Translations under genes and position numbers: made by a program
Shown: positions 34,740 through 43,851 of the stretch, in pieces
How the letters are laid out: each line of letters begins with the position of its first letter
How positions within the stretch are numbered: the stretch's first letter is position 1
Notes under the pieces: model-generated
What the model saw: the letters and a program-made list of their open reading frames with translations, nothing else
Told to the model about the DNA's origin: nothing
Database searches by the model: none
From: Ancylobacter crimeensis
GTDB taxonomy: Bacteria > Pseudomonadota > Alphaproteobacteria > Rhizobiales > Xanthobacteraceae
NCBI RefSeq assembly: GCF_023016805.1
Contig: NZ_JALKCH010000002.1
Coordinates: forward strand, 1-64,000
Reading direction: 5' to 3'
Length of the DNA stretch: 64,000 nucleotides

Positions 34740-35620
34740 AGTCCCTCTCGCCCGCATTTCAGGCCCATCTCGACGAAGGCACGACGACGCTCGCCTGGTG
34801 CTGGCGGATCGTGCGCGCCGATGGCGTGAGTCTCGGCTTCACCGACCACGACCGGACGCTCGCCTTCGACGGCACCGACTTCGAGCCAGAGAGCGGATTG
34901 ACGGCATCGGAGGTCCGCTCGGGATCCGATCTCTCCGTCGACGCGCAGGACGCCGAGGGCGTGCTGACCTCCGACCGGATCACCGAGACCGACATCCTCG
35001 ACGGTCGCTGGGACAATGCAGAGGTTGATGTCTGGCGGGTGAACTGGAGCGATCCGGGGCAGCGCGTGCTGATGCGCCGCGGGGCCATCGGCCAGATCCG
35101 GCGAGGACGACTCGCCTTCGTGGCAGAGGTCCGTTCGCTCGCGCATGTCCTCGGACAGACGGTCGGGCGGACCTTCCAGGCGACCTGCGATGCGGCGCTC
35201 GGTGACGGACGTTGCAATATCGATCTGGACGCATCGGCCTTCAGGGGAACGGGTTCCGTCATCGACCTGCTGCGTGACCGGACGTTCACGGCTTCCGGCC
35301 TCGGCGACTTTGCCGCGGGCTGGTTCACCTTCGGCACGGTCGGATGGACCAGCGGCGCCAATGCCGGTCGGCGTGCAGAGATCGTCGCGCATGACCTGAC
35401 CGACGGCATCGCCGTGCTGACGCTGCTCGAAGCGCCGGTGCGGTCCATCGCCGGGGGTGACGGTTTCGTCGTTCGCGCGGGCTGCGACAAGCGCATGGAG
35501 ACCTGTGGCGTGAAGTTCGCCAATGTCGCCAACTTCCGGGGCTTCCCGCATATCCCCGGCCAGGATGCCATTCTCCGTTACGCGACGAAGGACGGCGGGC
35601 ACGACGGGAGCGTGCTGTGA
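34736..35620 (+). CDS. DUF2163 domain phage tail protein (GTA gp13-like)
   Basis: A 294-residue protein with the DUF2163/TIGR02218 signature: MKSLSPAFQAHLDEGTTTLA at the N-terminus, and RAGCDKRMETCGVKFANVAN with paired cysteines near the C-terminus. It belongs to the tail tip complex. It uses a GTG start that overlaps the previous stop (GTGA), and its own stop overlaps the next GTG start. Confidence 0.88.
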   Translation: MKSLSPAFQAHLDEGTTTLAWCWRIVRADGVSLGFTDHDRTLAFDGTDFEPESGLTASEVRSGSDLSVDAQDAEGVLTSDRITETDILDGRWDNAEVDVWRVNWSDPGQRVLMRRGAIGQIRRGRLAFVAEVRSLAHVLGQTVGRTFQATCDAALGDGRCNIDLDASAFRGTGSVIDLLRDRTFTASGLGDFAAGWFTFGTVGWTSGANAGRRAEIVAHDLTDGIAVLTLLEAPVRSIAGGDGFVVRAGCDKRMETCGVKFANVANFRGFPHIPGQDAILRYATKDGGHDGSVL

Positions 35621-36078
35621 CGAGCCTACCGGAAGAACGCGCTCCGCGCGGGGCCGAGCCGAACAGGGTGATCGCGGCGGCGCGATCCTGGCTCGGCACG
35701 CCCTACCACGATCAGGCGAGCCTGCGCGGCGTGGGCTGCGACTGCCTCGGCCTCGCCCGCGGGCTCTGGCGCGAGCTCGTCGGCCCCGAGCCATTCCCCA
35801 TCCCGCCCTACAGCCGCGATTGGGGTGAGACCGGACCACGCGAGGTGCTGGCCGAGGGCGCAAGGCGCATGATGATCGAAGTGGAACCTGCGGCGACCGA
35901 ACCCGGCGCGCTGGTCCTCTTCCGGATGAAGCCCCGCGCCATCGCCAAGCATGTCGGGATCCTCACCGGGCCCGGCATCTTCCTCCACGCCTACGAGCGG
36001 CTCGGCGTGATCGAGGAGCCGCTCACCTCCGTCTGGCAGCGGCGCATCGCCTTCGCCTTCCTGTTCCCGCAACGCTGA
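35617..36078 (+). CDS. Phage NlpC/P60 family cell-wall peptidase (GTA gp14-like)
   Basis: A 153-residue tail-associated peptidoglycan endopeptidase. The catalytic Cys is in GVGCDCLGLARG, the His in IAKHVGILTG, and RSWLGTPYHDQASLRG precedes the Cys. It uses a GTG start overlapping the DUF2163 stop. It would open the cell wall during DNA or tail injection and fits the tail hub position. Confidence 0.9.
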   Translation: MTSLPEERAPRGAEPNRVIAAARSWLGTPYHDQASLRGVGCDCLGLARGLWRELVGPEPFPIPPYSRDWGETGPREVLAEGARRMMIEVEPAATEPGALVLFRMKPRAIAKHVGILTGPGIFLHAYERLGVIEEPLTSVWQRRIAFAFLFPQR

Positions 36079-36087
36079 GCATCTGCC

Positions 36088-39000
36088 ATGGCCACCCTCG
36101 TTCTCGGCGTCGCCGGCGCCGCCATCGGCGGCAGCATCGGCGGTGCGATCCTCGGTGTCAGCGCCGCCACCATCGGCGGCTTCATCGGCTCCAGCATCGG
36201 TTCGGTCGTCGACAGCTGGATCATCTCGTCGCTCGCGCCCACCCAGCGTATCGAGGGCGCGCGTCTCGACACGCTGCGCATCACCTCCTCGACGGAGGGC
36301 GCCGTCATCCCGCGCCTCTATGGCCGCATGCGCATGGGCGGCAACATCATCTGGGCGACCGATTTCCGCGAGGAGACCAGGACCACCACGCAAGGCGGCG
36401 GCAAGAGTGGTGGCGGCGGCAAGGTCAGGACCACGGAATATCTCTACTATGCGAGCTTCGCGGTCGCGCTCTGCGAGGGGCCGATCACCGGCATCGGTCG
36501 CATCTGGGCCGACGGCAAGCCGATGGACCTCTCCGGGGTCACCTGGTGCTGGTATCCGGGCGACGAGGTGCAGACTGCCGATCCCTTCATCGCGGCGAAG
36601 ATGGGAGGGGCGAACACGCCCGCCTATCGTGGCATGGCCTATGTCGTCTTCGAGGAACTGCCGCTCTCCAGCTACGGCAATCGCCTGCCGCAGCTCTCCT
36701 TCGAGGTGTTCCGGCCACTCGCCGATCCCGACACCGCCGAAGGACTGACCCGCGCGGTCACGGTGATCCCGGCATCGGGCGAGTTCACCTATGCCACGCA
36801 GGCCATCCGCAAATCCGCAGGCGGCGCAACACAACCCGAGAACCTGAACGCCCTACCGGACGCCACCGACATGGTGGTTGCACTCGACCGGCTTCAGGCC
36901 ATGGCCCCTGCGGTCGAGAGCGTCAGCCTCGTCGTCGCCTGGTTCGGCGACGATCTGCGCGCGGAATCCTGCAAGGTGCGGCCGGGCGTCGAGGTGTCCG
37001 CCAAGTCGACCACGCCGCTGTCCTGGTCGGTCAATGGCGTCAGCCGCGCCAATGCGTTCCTCGTCAGCCGCGACGATCAGGATCGGCCGGTCTATGGCGG
37101 CACGCCGTCCGACTTCGCCGTCATGCAGGCGATCCAGGAGATGAAGGCGCGCGGGCTGCGCGTCACCTTCTATCCCTTCATCCTGATGGACGTCCCGCCC
37201 GGCAACGCGCTGCCGAACCCGTATTCCGACAATGCTGCCGAGACGGGTCAGCCCGCATTCCCCTGGCGGGGACGGATCACCTGTTCCCCCGCAGCGGGTT
37301 ATGCGGGATCGGTCGACAAGACCGCCGCCGCAGCAGCGCAGGTTTCGGCGCTCTTCGGCACGGCCACGCCTGCGAATTTCAGCGTCTCGAACCAATCGGT
37401 CATCTGGACCGGCCCACCCGGCGACTGGGGCCTTCGCCGCATGGTACTGCACTATGCCCTTCTCTGTGCGGCCGCAGGCGGGGTCGACGCCTTCCTGATC
37501 GGCACCGAGATGCCGGGGCTCACCACCATCCGCTCGGGCGCATCCACCTATCCGGCCGTGCATGCCTATCGGGACTTGGCCGCCGATGTCCGGTCCATTC
37601 TCGGGGCTGGCACGAAGATCGGCTACGCCGCCGACTGGTCGGAATATTTCGGGCATCAGCCGGGCGACGACGGCGGCGACGTGTTCTTCCACCTCGATCC
37701 GCTCTGGGCCGATCCGGAGATCGATTTCATCGGCATCGACAACTATATGCCGCTGTCGGACTGGCGGGACGGGTTCGAGCATGCCGACGTTGCCGCAGGC
37801 TGGCCTGCGATCTATGACCGGGCCTATCTGCAGGCGAACATCGCGGGCGGCGAAGGCTTCGACTGGTTCTACGCCAGCGCCGCCGATCGGTCGGCGCAGG
37901 TCCGCACGCCGATCACCGATGGCGCCCACGCCAAGCCGTGGGTCTTCCGCTACAAGGACCTGCGCGCCTGGTGGTCGAACCCGCATTACAACCGCCCGGG
38001 CGGGGTGGAGAGCGCGACGTCGACGCCATGGGCGCCGCAGTCGAAGCCGATCCGGTTCACCGAACTCGGCTGCCCGGCCATCGACCGGGGCACCAACCAG
38101 CCGAACGTCTTCTTCGATCCGAAGTCCTCCGAAAGCTTCACGCCGTATTTCTCGCGGGGCTGGCGCGACGATGCGATCCAGCGCGCCTATCTCGAGGCGA
38201 GCTATCTCTGGTGGGGCGAGGCCGCCAACAACCCGGTCTCCGCCATCTATGGCGGCCGGATGGTCCATGTCCCGGAATGCGCTGCCTGGACCTGGGACGC
38301 ACGCCCCTATCCGTTCTTCCCGGAACTGACCGACGTCTGGACCGATGGTCCGAACTGGCGGCTCGGGCACTGGCTGACCGGCCGCCTCGGGGCGGTCTCG
38401 CTGGCGGCCCTCGTGCGGCACCTCTGCCTGCGCGCGGGGATGCCCGAGGACCGGATCGATGTCACCGGGCTCTGGGGCGCGGTCGAGGGATACGCGATCG
38501 GCGCGCTGGAAAGTCCGCGCGCCTCGATCACCACACTGTCGCGGCATTTCGGCTTCGACGCGGTGGAGACCGAGGGTGTGATCCGCTTCATGATGCGCGG
38601 CCGGGCGTCCATCATCACCATCGCGCCCGAGGATCTGGTTTCCACCCGCGAGGGTGACGTGCTGGAACTGACGCGGGGCCAGGAGACCGAACTGCCGCAG
38701 GCGCTGAAGTGGCAGCTGGCCCGCGCCGACGAGGATTACGACGCCGCGCTCGTCGAGGCGCGGCGCATCACCGTCGACACGGCGCGGATCACATCGGAGA
38801 GTTTCCCGATGGCGGTTCCGCCGGAAGAGGCGGAACGCCGCTGCCGCCGCGCGCTGCTCGAAGCCTGGACTGGCCGCGAGAGCGCGGCCTTCCGCCTTCC
38901 GCCCTCGCGGCTGGCGCTCGATCCCGCCGACGTGGTCCGGCTCGCACATGACGGGCGGGAGATCGAGTTCCGTCTCGTCTCCGTCGCGGATGCCGAAGCG

Positions 39001-40053
39001 CGCGGAGTGGAGGCAATCCGCCAGGACCGCGCGACCTACGATCTGCCGCCCGGCGATCCGCGTGCGGCTTCACTGACGCGCCCGGTCGTGTTCGGAGCCC
39101 CTGACGCGACATTGATGGACCTGCCGCAACTGACCGAGGATCAGCCGGCGCATCGTCCCTTCGTCGCAGCCCATGCCGTTCCATGGCCCGGGGAGATGGC
39201 GGTGTTCCGCAGCGGCTCGTCCGATGGCTTCGAGCTGCTGACCACCTTCGGCGGTCGGGCGCGGATCGGCGTCCTGGTTTCGGATTTCTGGTCGGGGCCG
39301 ACCTCACGCTTCGATCTCGGCAACGTGCTGGTGATCGATCTGCTTTCGGGCACGCTGGAGAGCGTCACGGATCTGGCGCTGTTCGGCGGCGGCAATGCAC
39401 TCGCCGTCGAGAGCGCACCAGGCATCTGGGAAATCGTGCAGGCGGGGGCGGCCGAACTGATCGCACCGGGGCGCTATCGTCTGACCCGGCTCCTGCGCGG
39501 CCAGCGCGGTACGGAAGGCGCCATGGGCAATCCGGTCCCAGCCGGGGCGCGGGTCGTGGTGCTGGACGAGAGCATTGCCTCGCTGCCGATCGCCGAGGCC
39601 GATCTCGGGCTTCCCTGGAACTGGCGCATCGGCCCGGCAAGCCGTCCGGCCAGCGACGAGACCTATCTTGCCACCACCTTCACGCCCGAGGGCGTGGGGC
39701 TCCGGCCGTTCTCGGTCGCTCATGTCGAGCAGCCATGGCGAAAGCCACGCACACCGGGTGATCTGACGATCCGCTGGACCCGCCGTTCGCGATCCCTCTC
39801 GGCCGACAATTGGGGCACCGGCGAGGTACCGCTCGCCGAGGAGGTCGAAGCCTACGAGGTCGAGATCCTCGATGGCCCGGCCGTCAAGCGAACCTTGGCC
39901 GCCGCCAGCACCAGCGTGGTCTACACCACCGCCCAGCAGTCCGCCGACTGGGGCGCACCGCTCGGGTCTGGCGACACGCTGACCGTCCGCATCTTCCAGC
40001 TCTCCGCCCTGATCGGGCGGGGCATGCCCAAGACCGTCACACTGACATTCTGA
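36088..40053 (+). CDS. GTA TIM-barrel-like domain / phage tail hub (host specificity) protein
   Basis: A 1321-residue tail hub protein, the largest in the prophage. The order is: a glycine-rich hydrophobic N-terminus (AGAAIGGSIGGAILGVSAAT), a GTA TIM-barrel-like domain at about 430-720 (IGYAADWSEYFGHQPGDDGG; IDFIGIDNYMPLSDW), then a phage-tail-3-type domain and a C-terminal beta domain. Related to gp15 of Rhodobacter gene transfer agents; probably binds and opens the host envelope. Length is typical, with no frameshift seen. Confidence 0.9.
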   Translation: MATLVLGVAGAAIGGSIGGAILGVSAATIGGFIGSSIGSVVDSWIISSLAPTQRIEGARLDTLRITSSTEGAVIPRLYGRMRMGGNIIWATDFREETRTTTQGGGKSGGGGKVRTTEYLYYASFAVALCEGPITGIGRIWADGKPMDLSGVTWCWYPGDEVQTADPFIAAKMGGANTPAYRGMAYVVFEELPLSSYGNRLPQLSFEVFRPLADPDTAEGLTRAVTVIPASGEFTYATQAIRKSAGGATQPENLNALPDATDMVVALDRLQAMAPAVESVSLVVAWFGDDLRAESCKVRPGVEVSAKSTTPLSWSVNGVSRANAFLVSRDDQDRPVYGGTPSDFAVMQAIQEMKARGLRVTFYPFILMDVPPGNALPNPYSDNAAETGQPAFPWRGRITCSPAAGYAGSVDKTAAAAAQVSALFGTATPANFSVSNQSVIWTGPPGDWGLRRMVLHYALLCAAAGGVDAFLIGTEMPGLTTIRSGASTYPAVHAYRDLAADVRSILGAGTKIGYAADWSEYFGHQPGDDGGDVFFHLDPLWADPEIDFIGIDNYMPLSDWRDGFEHADVAAGWPAIYDRAYLQANIAGGEGFDWFYASAADRSAQVRTPITDGAHAKPWVFRYKDLRAWWSNPHYNRPGGVESATSTPWAPQSKPIRFTELGCPAIDRGTNQPNVFFDPKSSESFTPYFSRGWRDDAIQRAYLEASYLWWGEAANNPVSAIYGGRMVHVPECAAWTWDARPYPFFPELTDVWTDGPNWRLGHWLTGRLGAVSLAALVRHLCLRAGMPEDRIDVTGLWGAVEGYAIGALESPRASITTLSRHFGFDAVETEGVIRFMMRGRASIITIAPEDLVSTREGDVLELTRGQETELPQALKWQLARADEDYDAALVEARRITVDTARITSESFPMAVPPEEAERRCRRALLEAWTGRESAAFRLPPSRLALDPADVVRLAHDGREIEFRLVSVADAEARGVEAIRQDRATYDLPPGDPRAASLTRPVVFGAPDATLMDLPQLTEDQPAHRPFVAAHAVPWPGEMAVFRSGSSDGFELLTTFGGRARIGVLVSDFWSGPTSRFDLGNVLVIDLLSGTLESVTDLALFGGGNALAVESAPGIWEIVQAGAAELIAPGRYRLTRLLRGQRGTEGAMGNPVPAGARVVVLDESIASLPIAEADLGLPWNWRIGPASRPASDETYLATTFTPEGVGLRPFSVAHVEQPWRKPRTPGDLTIRWTRRSRSLSADNWGTGEVPLAEEVEAYEVEILDGPAVKRTLAAASTSVVYTTAQQSADWGAPLGSGDTLTVRIFQLSALIGRGMPKTVTLTF

Positions 40054-40061
40054 GAACGCCC

Positions 40062-41138
40062 ATGTCCGATGCCACCACCCATCTGCTCCTGCCCTACATC
40101 CTGGCGGCGCAGGCACAGAAGCATGTCACCCACAACGAGGCGCTGCGGCTGCTCGACGGACTCGTCCAGCTCTCCGTCCTCGATCGGGATCTGACGGCGC
40201 CGCCCGGCAGCCCCGCCGACGGTGACCGCTGCATCGTGGCGTCAGGCGCAACCGGGGCCTGGACAGGGTGGGATTTGAACGTCGCGCTCTGGACCGACGG
40301 CACCTGGCTTCGCCTTCCGCCGCGGACCGGCTGGCGGGCATGGGTGGAGGACGAGGGGTTGCTGCTGGTCTATGATGGCTCCGTCTGGATCGTCACGACG
40401 CCCGTCGAGCTACAGAACATGGTGCTGCTCGGTCTCGGAACGACCGCCGATGCGGCCAATCCGTTCTCGGCGAAGCTCAATGCCGCGCTCTGGACCGGCA
40501 GGACCGTCGCCGAAGGAGGCACCGGCGATCTCTTCTATACCATGAACAAGGAGGCCGCCGGTCGCGACCTCGGGCTCACCTTCCAGACCGCCTATGTCAC
40601 CAAGGCGCTGATGGGCCTGTTCGGTTCGGACAGGTTCCGGCTGGCGGTCTCCGCCGACGGCAGCGCCTTCTTCGACGGGCTGATCGTCGACAACGCCACC
40701 GGCATCGTCGACCAGCCCCGGCTGCCGCGCTTCAAGGGATATACCAACTACGACAACTATGTTGCCGTCGACACCTGGACGAAGATCGCGATCAACAACA
40801 CCGACTACAACGACCAGAGCGCCTTCGACGCAGGCAACAACCGTTTCGTCGCTCCGGTCGCCGGCACCTACCTCCTCGGCGCCACGCTGCTCTACAAGGT
40901 CAATTCCAGCACCACGGCGCGCATGCGCGGGCGACTCGTGCTGAACGGCTCGGCCGAAATCCGTGGGTCATTCGGCGAGATATCCGGGGCGCACGCTTCC
41001 GAGGCGACGGCGCTCTGGCTGCAGACCATGGTGTCGCTCGCACAAGGCGACACGGTCGAGCTGCAGGGCACCTTTCGTGTGGCCGACGGGTATTTCGCCG
41101 CCGACCACACGTCCTTCTGGGGCGCGAAGGTGGGTTAA
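40062..41138 (+). CDS. DUF2793 phage protein with C-terminal C1q-like domain (candidate receptor-binding protein)
   Basis: A 358-residue protein. Residues 1-110 are DUF2793 (HLLLPYILAAQAQKHVTHNE start). The last about 130 residues read as a C1q/TNF-like jelly roll (NNRFVAPVAGTYLLGATLLY; ending SFWGAKVG), which forms trimers in other tail fibres. It follows the tail hub gene by 8 nt and is the last phage gene, so it most likely recognises the host surface. Confidence 0.8.
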   Translation: MSDATTHLLLPYILAAQAQKHVTHNEALRLLDGLVQLSVLDRDLTAPPGSPADGDRCIVASGATGAWTGWDLNVALWTDGTWLRLPPRTGWRAWVEDEGLLLVYDGSVWIVTTPVELQNMVLLGLGTTADAANPFSAKLNAALWTGRTVAEGGTGDLFYTMNKEAAGRDLGLTFQTAYVTKALMGLFGSDRFRLAVSADGSAFFDGLIVDNATGIVDQPRLPRFKGYTNYDNYVAVDTWTKIAINNTDYNDQSAFDAGNNRFVAPVAGTYLLGATLLYKVNSSTTARMRGRLVLNGSAEIRGSFGEISGAHASEATALWLQTMVSLAQGDTVELQGTFRVADGYFAADHTSFWGAKVG

Positions 41139-41181
41139 ATGTCAGCAAAACTGATGGCTGGTCCCTGAGCACCTATAACAG
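41139..41181. other. Junction between prophage and right island arm
   Basis: 43 bp separate the fibre gene from the convergent helicase fusion. A nine-codon frame starting ATG at 41139 (MSAKLMAGP, stop) follows the fibre stop directly and may be the beginning of a phage gene cut off here. Confidence 0.35.
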
Positions 41182-43851
41182 TCAAAGTTGGCTGCACGAG
41201 CCGCCCGCCGCATCCTGGTTTGCCTCCCAGTCCGCGTAGGTGCGTCCATCCGGAAGCTTCCAGAGAATTCGACCGTTGGCGCTCGCGCCGATAACCGCCG
41301 CAGCCGCAGCCGAGGCAGACGTGAAGCTGTATGCGCTTGTGAAAATGAGAAAATCGCCTTCTTCTCGAAGAACACCCTTCTCGACCAGCGTGTTTCTGAG
41401 GGTGACTGTGCCTCTTGGTATCGTTCGTGTCGTCCGGCCCCTCGCCCTCGATCCGGCTGTAACCACGAAGTCCCCCGAGGGTCCGATCTCCATCTCTGCT
41501 GCGAATCCTTCGCCCCGGAAATAGAAGCGAGGGCTTTCGTGGGTCTCAGCCTTTGGCAGATCCCGTTCCAGTATCTGATCGGGTGTTCGTCCGCGGACTT
41601 CGCGAAACAGATCCCAGCCCAGTGCGCCTACCAGGGTTTTCGTCTGATCCACAAACTCATCCATCGCCGCGCGGTCGGGCAACGGCAGCTTGCCAGCGTC
41701 GTCGGAGGGTGTCCGCGTGAGCGGCTCGTCGATCTTCTGTCGGATCAGCGCAAGCAGATGCTGGAGCTTGGCATCATCGGCCGGGGTCACCTTTTCCATC
41801 GAAGCGATCAGTTCCTCGATGAGAGCAAGGTCCGCAGCCAGGTCATGCTTCCATGACGGCAGATCCATATCGGTTAGGCTGATCTGCACCTTCTTTCCGA
41901 CCGTGAACTCGTCCAGGCCGGAAAGATCATCATCTTCCGGGTCAAAATCGCTCGCTTCCGCAAGGTAGTCGCTCACGCTCCCGGCGCGCCCGGTTCTCTC
42001 GAACTCGTCGATGGCGTCAAGGGTGCGAGAGATATTCTCACCCAGCGATCGCAGGGTAAGCCGGAACGCTGCGACGGAGCTTTCGAGGCGCTTCAGCAGG
42101 TTCGTCGTCATGAGCGCCTGCAGGCTGCGCTCACGATCAGCCTGGCGCAGCTTACCCCCTCCGCCTTCAACTTGCGTGTCGTAGAGCTCCTCGTATTTAC
42201 GCAGGCGGCTTTGCAAGATGTAGCTGATAGGCGCATAGACCGCGAGCTTCAGCACCGACAGTCTCGTGAATATGTCGTCCAGCCCCATGACGTCGGGGCG
42301 TTGGGTGATGGGGCAATGGAACGAGAGCGGCTTCCGGCGCTCCGGGAACTTGCCGATGTCCTTCGTGTCATAGAAGGTCTCGATATGCTTGCGTGACCGA
42401 GCGATAGTCACGGCGTCAAGCAGCTCAAAGAAATCGAAGTCCAGCGCCTTCAAAATTGAGGCCGCCGTCCGTTCATCGGGTGGCAAAGAAGACCACTCGT
42501 TGAATGCTTTTTGGGCGCGACGGAAAATCTCTTCGACGCTGGTCTCTGTTTTCAGATTTTTGCTAAGGGCCTCTGAGTGCCCCTCATAGGCCAACGCGAG
42601 CTGGTTTCGCAGATCGATGAAGCGATTGTTCACCGGAGTTGCGGAAAGCATCAGAACCTTGGTCTTCACACCAGCGCGGATGACCTTGTTCATCAGTTTC
42701 TGGTAGCGCGTTTCTCGATCCTTGTAGACGTCGTTGTTCCGGAAATTATGGGATTCGTCGATGACGACCAGGTCGTAATTACCCCAGTTCACACGGTTAA
42801 GTGGGATGCCGAACGACTCGCCGGTCGTGCGAGACAGGTCAGTGTGGCATAGGACATCGTAGTTGAACCTGTCCTTGGCGAAGATATTGGTGGTCAGGTT
42901 GGTATTGTAGTTTCGCCAGTTGTCCGCGAGCTTCTTTGGGCACAGCACCAGAACGGAGCGGTTGCGCAGTTCGTAATATTTGATGACGGCCAACGCTGTG
43001 AACGTCTTACCAAGACCGACGCTATCGGCAAGGATGCAGCCGTTATAGGTCTCCAGCTTGTTGATGATGCCGGTGGCCGCGTCCTTCTGGTAGTTGAAGA
43101 GCTTGTTCCAGACCACGCTGTCGCGGTAGCCAGTGAGATCGTTCGGCAGAACGTCCTCATCAACCTCTTCCAAGAAGTCCTGAAAGATGTTGTAGAGCAT
43201 CATGAAGTAGATGCGCTCTGGCGAGTTTTCCTGATAGACGGACTCAATATGTTCGCAGATTGCGGCCGTGACATCCTTTACCTTCTCTGCATCCGACCAG
43301 ATTTGATCGAACAACTGAAGGTACATCTGGGTGTGGTTCGGATCGTCAAACCGCGTGACAAAATTCGAGACAGCATCTCCTTTTTGATAGCCCAGATCGA
43401 CTGCCGTGAAGCCGCTGATCGGCATGTAGGCAATGCCGCCGTCAGTGCCCGCCACATGCAGGAACTGCTGCATCGGGGCCTTGGTGGTGTTCGAGCGGAA
43501 TTTGGCCTTCTTGCGAATCCAGTCGGCGCACTCGCGCGCCACAGCTCGCTGGGTGAGTTTGTTACGGAGCTGAATCTCGAACTCTGTCCCGTATAACCCG
43601 CTCTCACGTCGCGCCTTTGGAATGAAGAACTCGCGACGCTCCTTACGCATGCGATCGGTGACCTCGTTCGGCACAAAGGTGGGAGCTGTGAAAATGAACT
43701 GCAGGCTGTCGATCTTCGAGAGTTCCGATTTGAGAGCCTCAAACGCATAGATCGAGAAGCAGGACGCGGCGATCCGTAAACGCGCACCCCGACCGACTGA
43801 AGCCTTCAGGTCATCCCCGAGAAGGTGAGAGGTGTTATCGATGATCTGCAT
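41182..43851 (-). CDS. Chimeric protein: SNF2-type helicase N-terminal half fused to a DUF4357 tail
   Basis: One open frame of 889 residues from two sources. Residues 1-about 705 match the N-terminal part of large DEAD/SNF2-type helicases with a PLD-like N-terminus: Walker A in ADSVGLGKTFTALAV, DEAH-box variant VVIDESHNFRN and motif III LMLSATPVNN. The second helicase domain (motifs IV-VI) is absent. From about residue 708 (near 41730) the sequence becomes a DUF4357 C-terminus, usually the end of GIY-YIG or other nuclease-like proteins (FVVTAGSRARG; TSAYSFTSASAAAAAVIG). The fusion is in frame but the helicase cannot translocate normally without domain 2. It overlaps the WYL gene by 17 nt, forming a regulator-helicase operon. 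Confidence 0.75.
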   Translation of the reverse strand: MQIIDNTSHLLGDDLKASVGRGARLRIAASCFSIYAFEALKSELSKIDSLQFIFTAPTFVPNEVTDRMRKERREFFIPKARRESGLYGTEFEIQLRNKLTQRAVARECADWIRKKAKFRSNTTKAPMQQFLHVAGTDGGIAYMPISGFTAVDLGYQKGDAVSNFVTRFDDPNHTQMYLQLFDQIWSDAEKVKDVTAAICEHIESVYQENSPERIYFMMLYNIFQDFLEEVDEDVLPNDLTGYRDSVVWNKLFNYQKDAATGIINKLETYNGCILADSVGLGKTFTALAVIKYYELRNRSVLVLCPKKLADNWRNYNTNLTTNIFAKDRFNYDVLCHTDLSRTTGESFGIPLNRVNWGNYDLVVIDESHNFRNNDVYKDRETRYQKLMNKVIRAGVKTKVLMLSATPVNNRFIDLRNQLALAYEGHSEALSKNLKTETSVEEIFRRAQKAFNEWSSLPPDERTAASILKALDFDFFELLDAVTIARSRKHIETFYDTKDIGKFPERRKPLSFHCPITQRPDVMGLDDIFTRLSVLKLAVYAPISYILQSRLRKYEELYDTQVEGGGGKLRQADRERSLQALMTTNLLKRLESSVAAFRLTLRSLGENISRTLDAIDEFERTGRAGSVSDYLAEASDFDPEDDDLSGLDEFTVGKKVQISLTDMDLPSWKHDLAADLALIEELIASMEKVTPADDAKLQHLLALIRQKIDEPLTRTPSDDAGKLPLPDRAAMDEFVDQTKTLVGALGWDLFREVRGRTPDQILERDLPKAETHESPRFYFRGEGFAAEMEIGPSGDFVVTAGSRARGRTTRTIPRGTVTLRNTLVEKGVLREEGDFLIFTSAYSFTSASAAAAAVIGASANGRILWKLPDGRTYADWEANQDAAGGSCSQL

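Larger units (their letters stand above)
26521..41138 (+). mobile_element. Head-less prophage remnant with tail and lysis module
   Basis: The ordered siphophage-type genes are: DUF2190 (truncated), head-tail joining, DUF6441, tail terminator, tail tube, frameshifting chaperone, short tape measure, DUF2460, holin-like, endolysin, DUF2163, NlpC/P60, TIM-barrel tail hub, DUF2793 fibre. Terminase, portal, protease and major capsid genes are absent, removed at the 26608 junction. The DUF2460/DUF2163/NlpC/TIM-barrel run resembles gp12-gp15 of Rhodobacter-type gene transfer agents and related phages. Confidence 0.85.

Noticed and set aside
36853-38949. A long antisense frame opposite the TIM-barrel tail hub gene
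   Set aside because: Shadow frame; the plus-strand protein is conserved and in an operon.
26920-41138. A functional gene transfer agent cluster
   Set aside because: The distal tail genes resemble GTA gp12-gp15, but head genes are missing and the operon carries morons and a lambda-type frameshift chaperone, so a prophage remnant is the better call.
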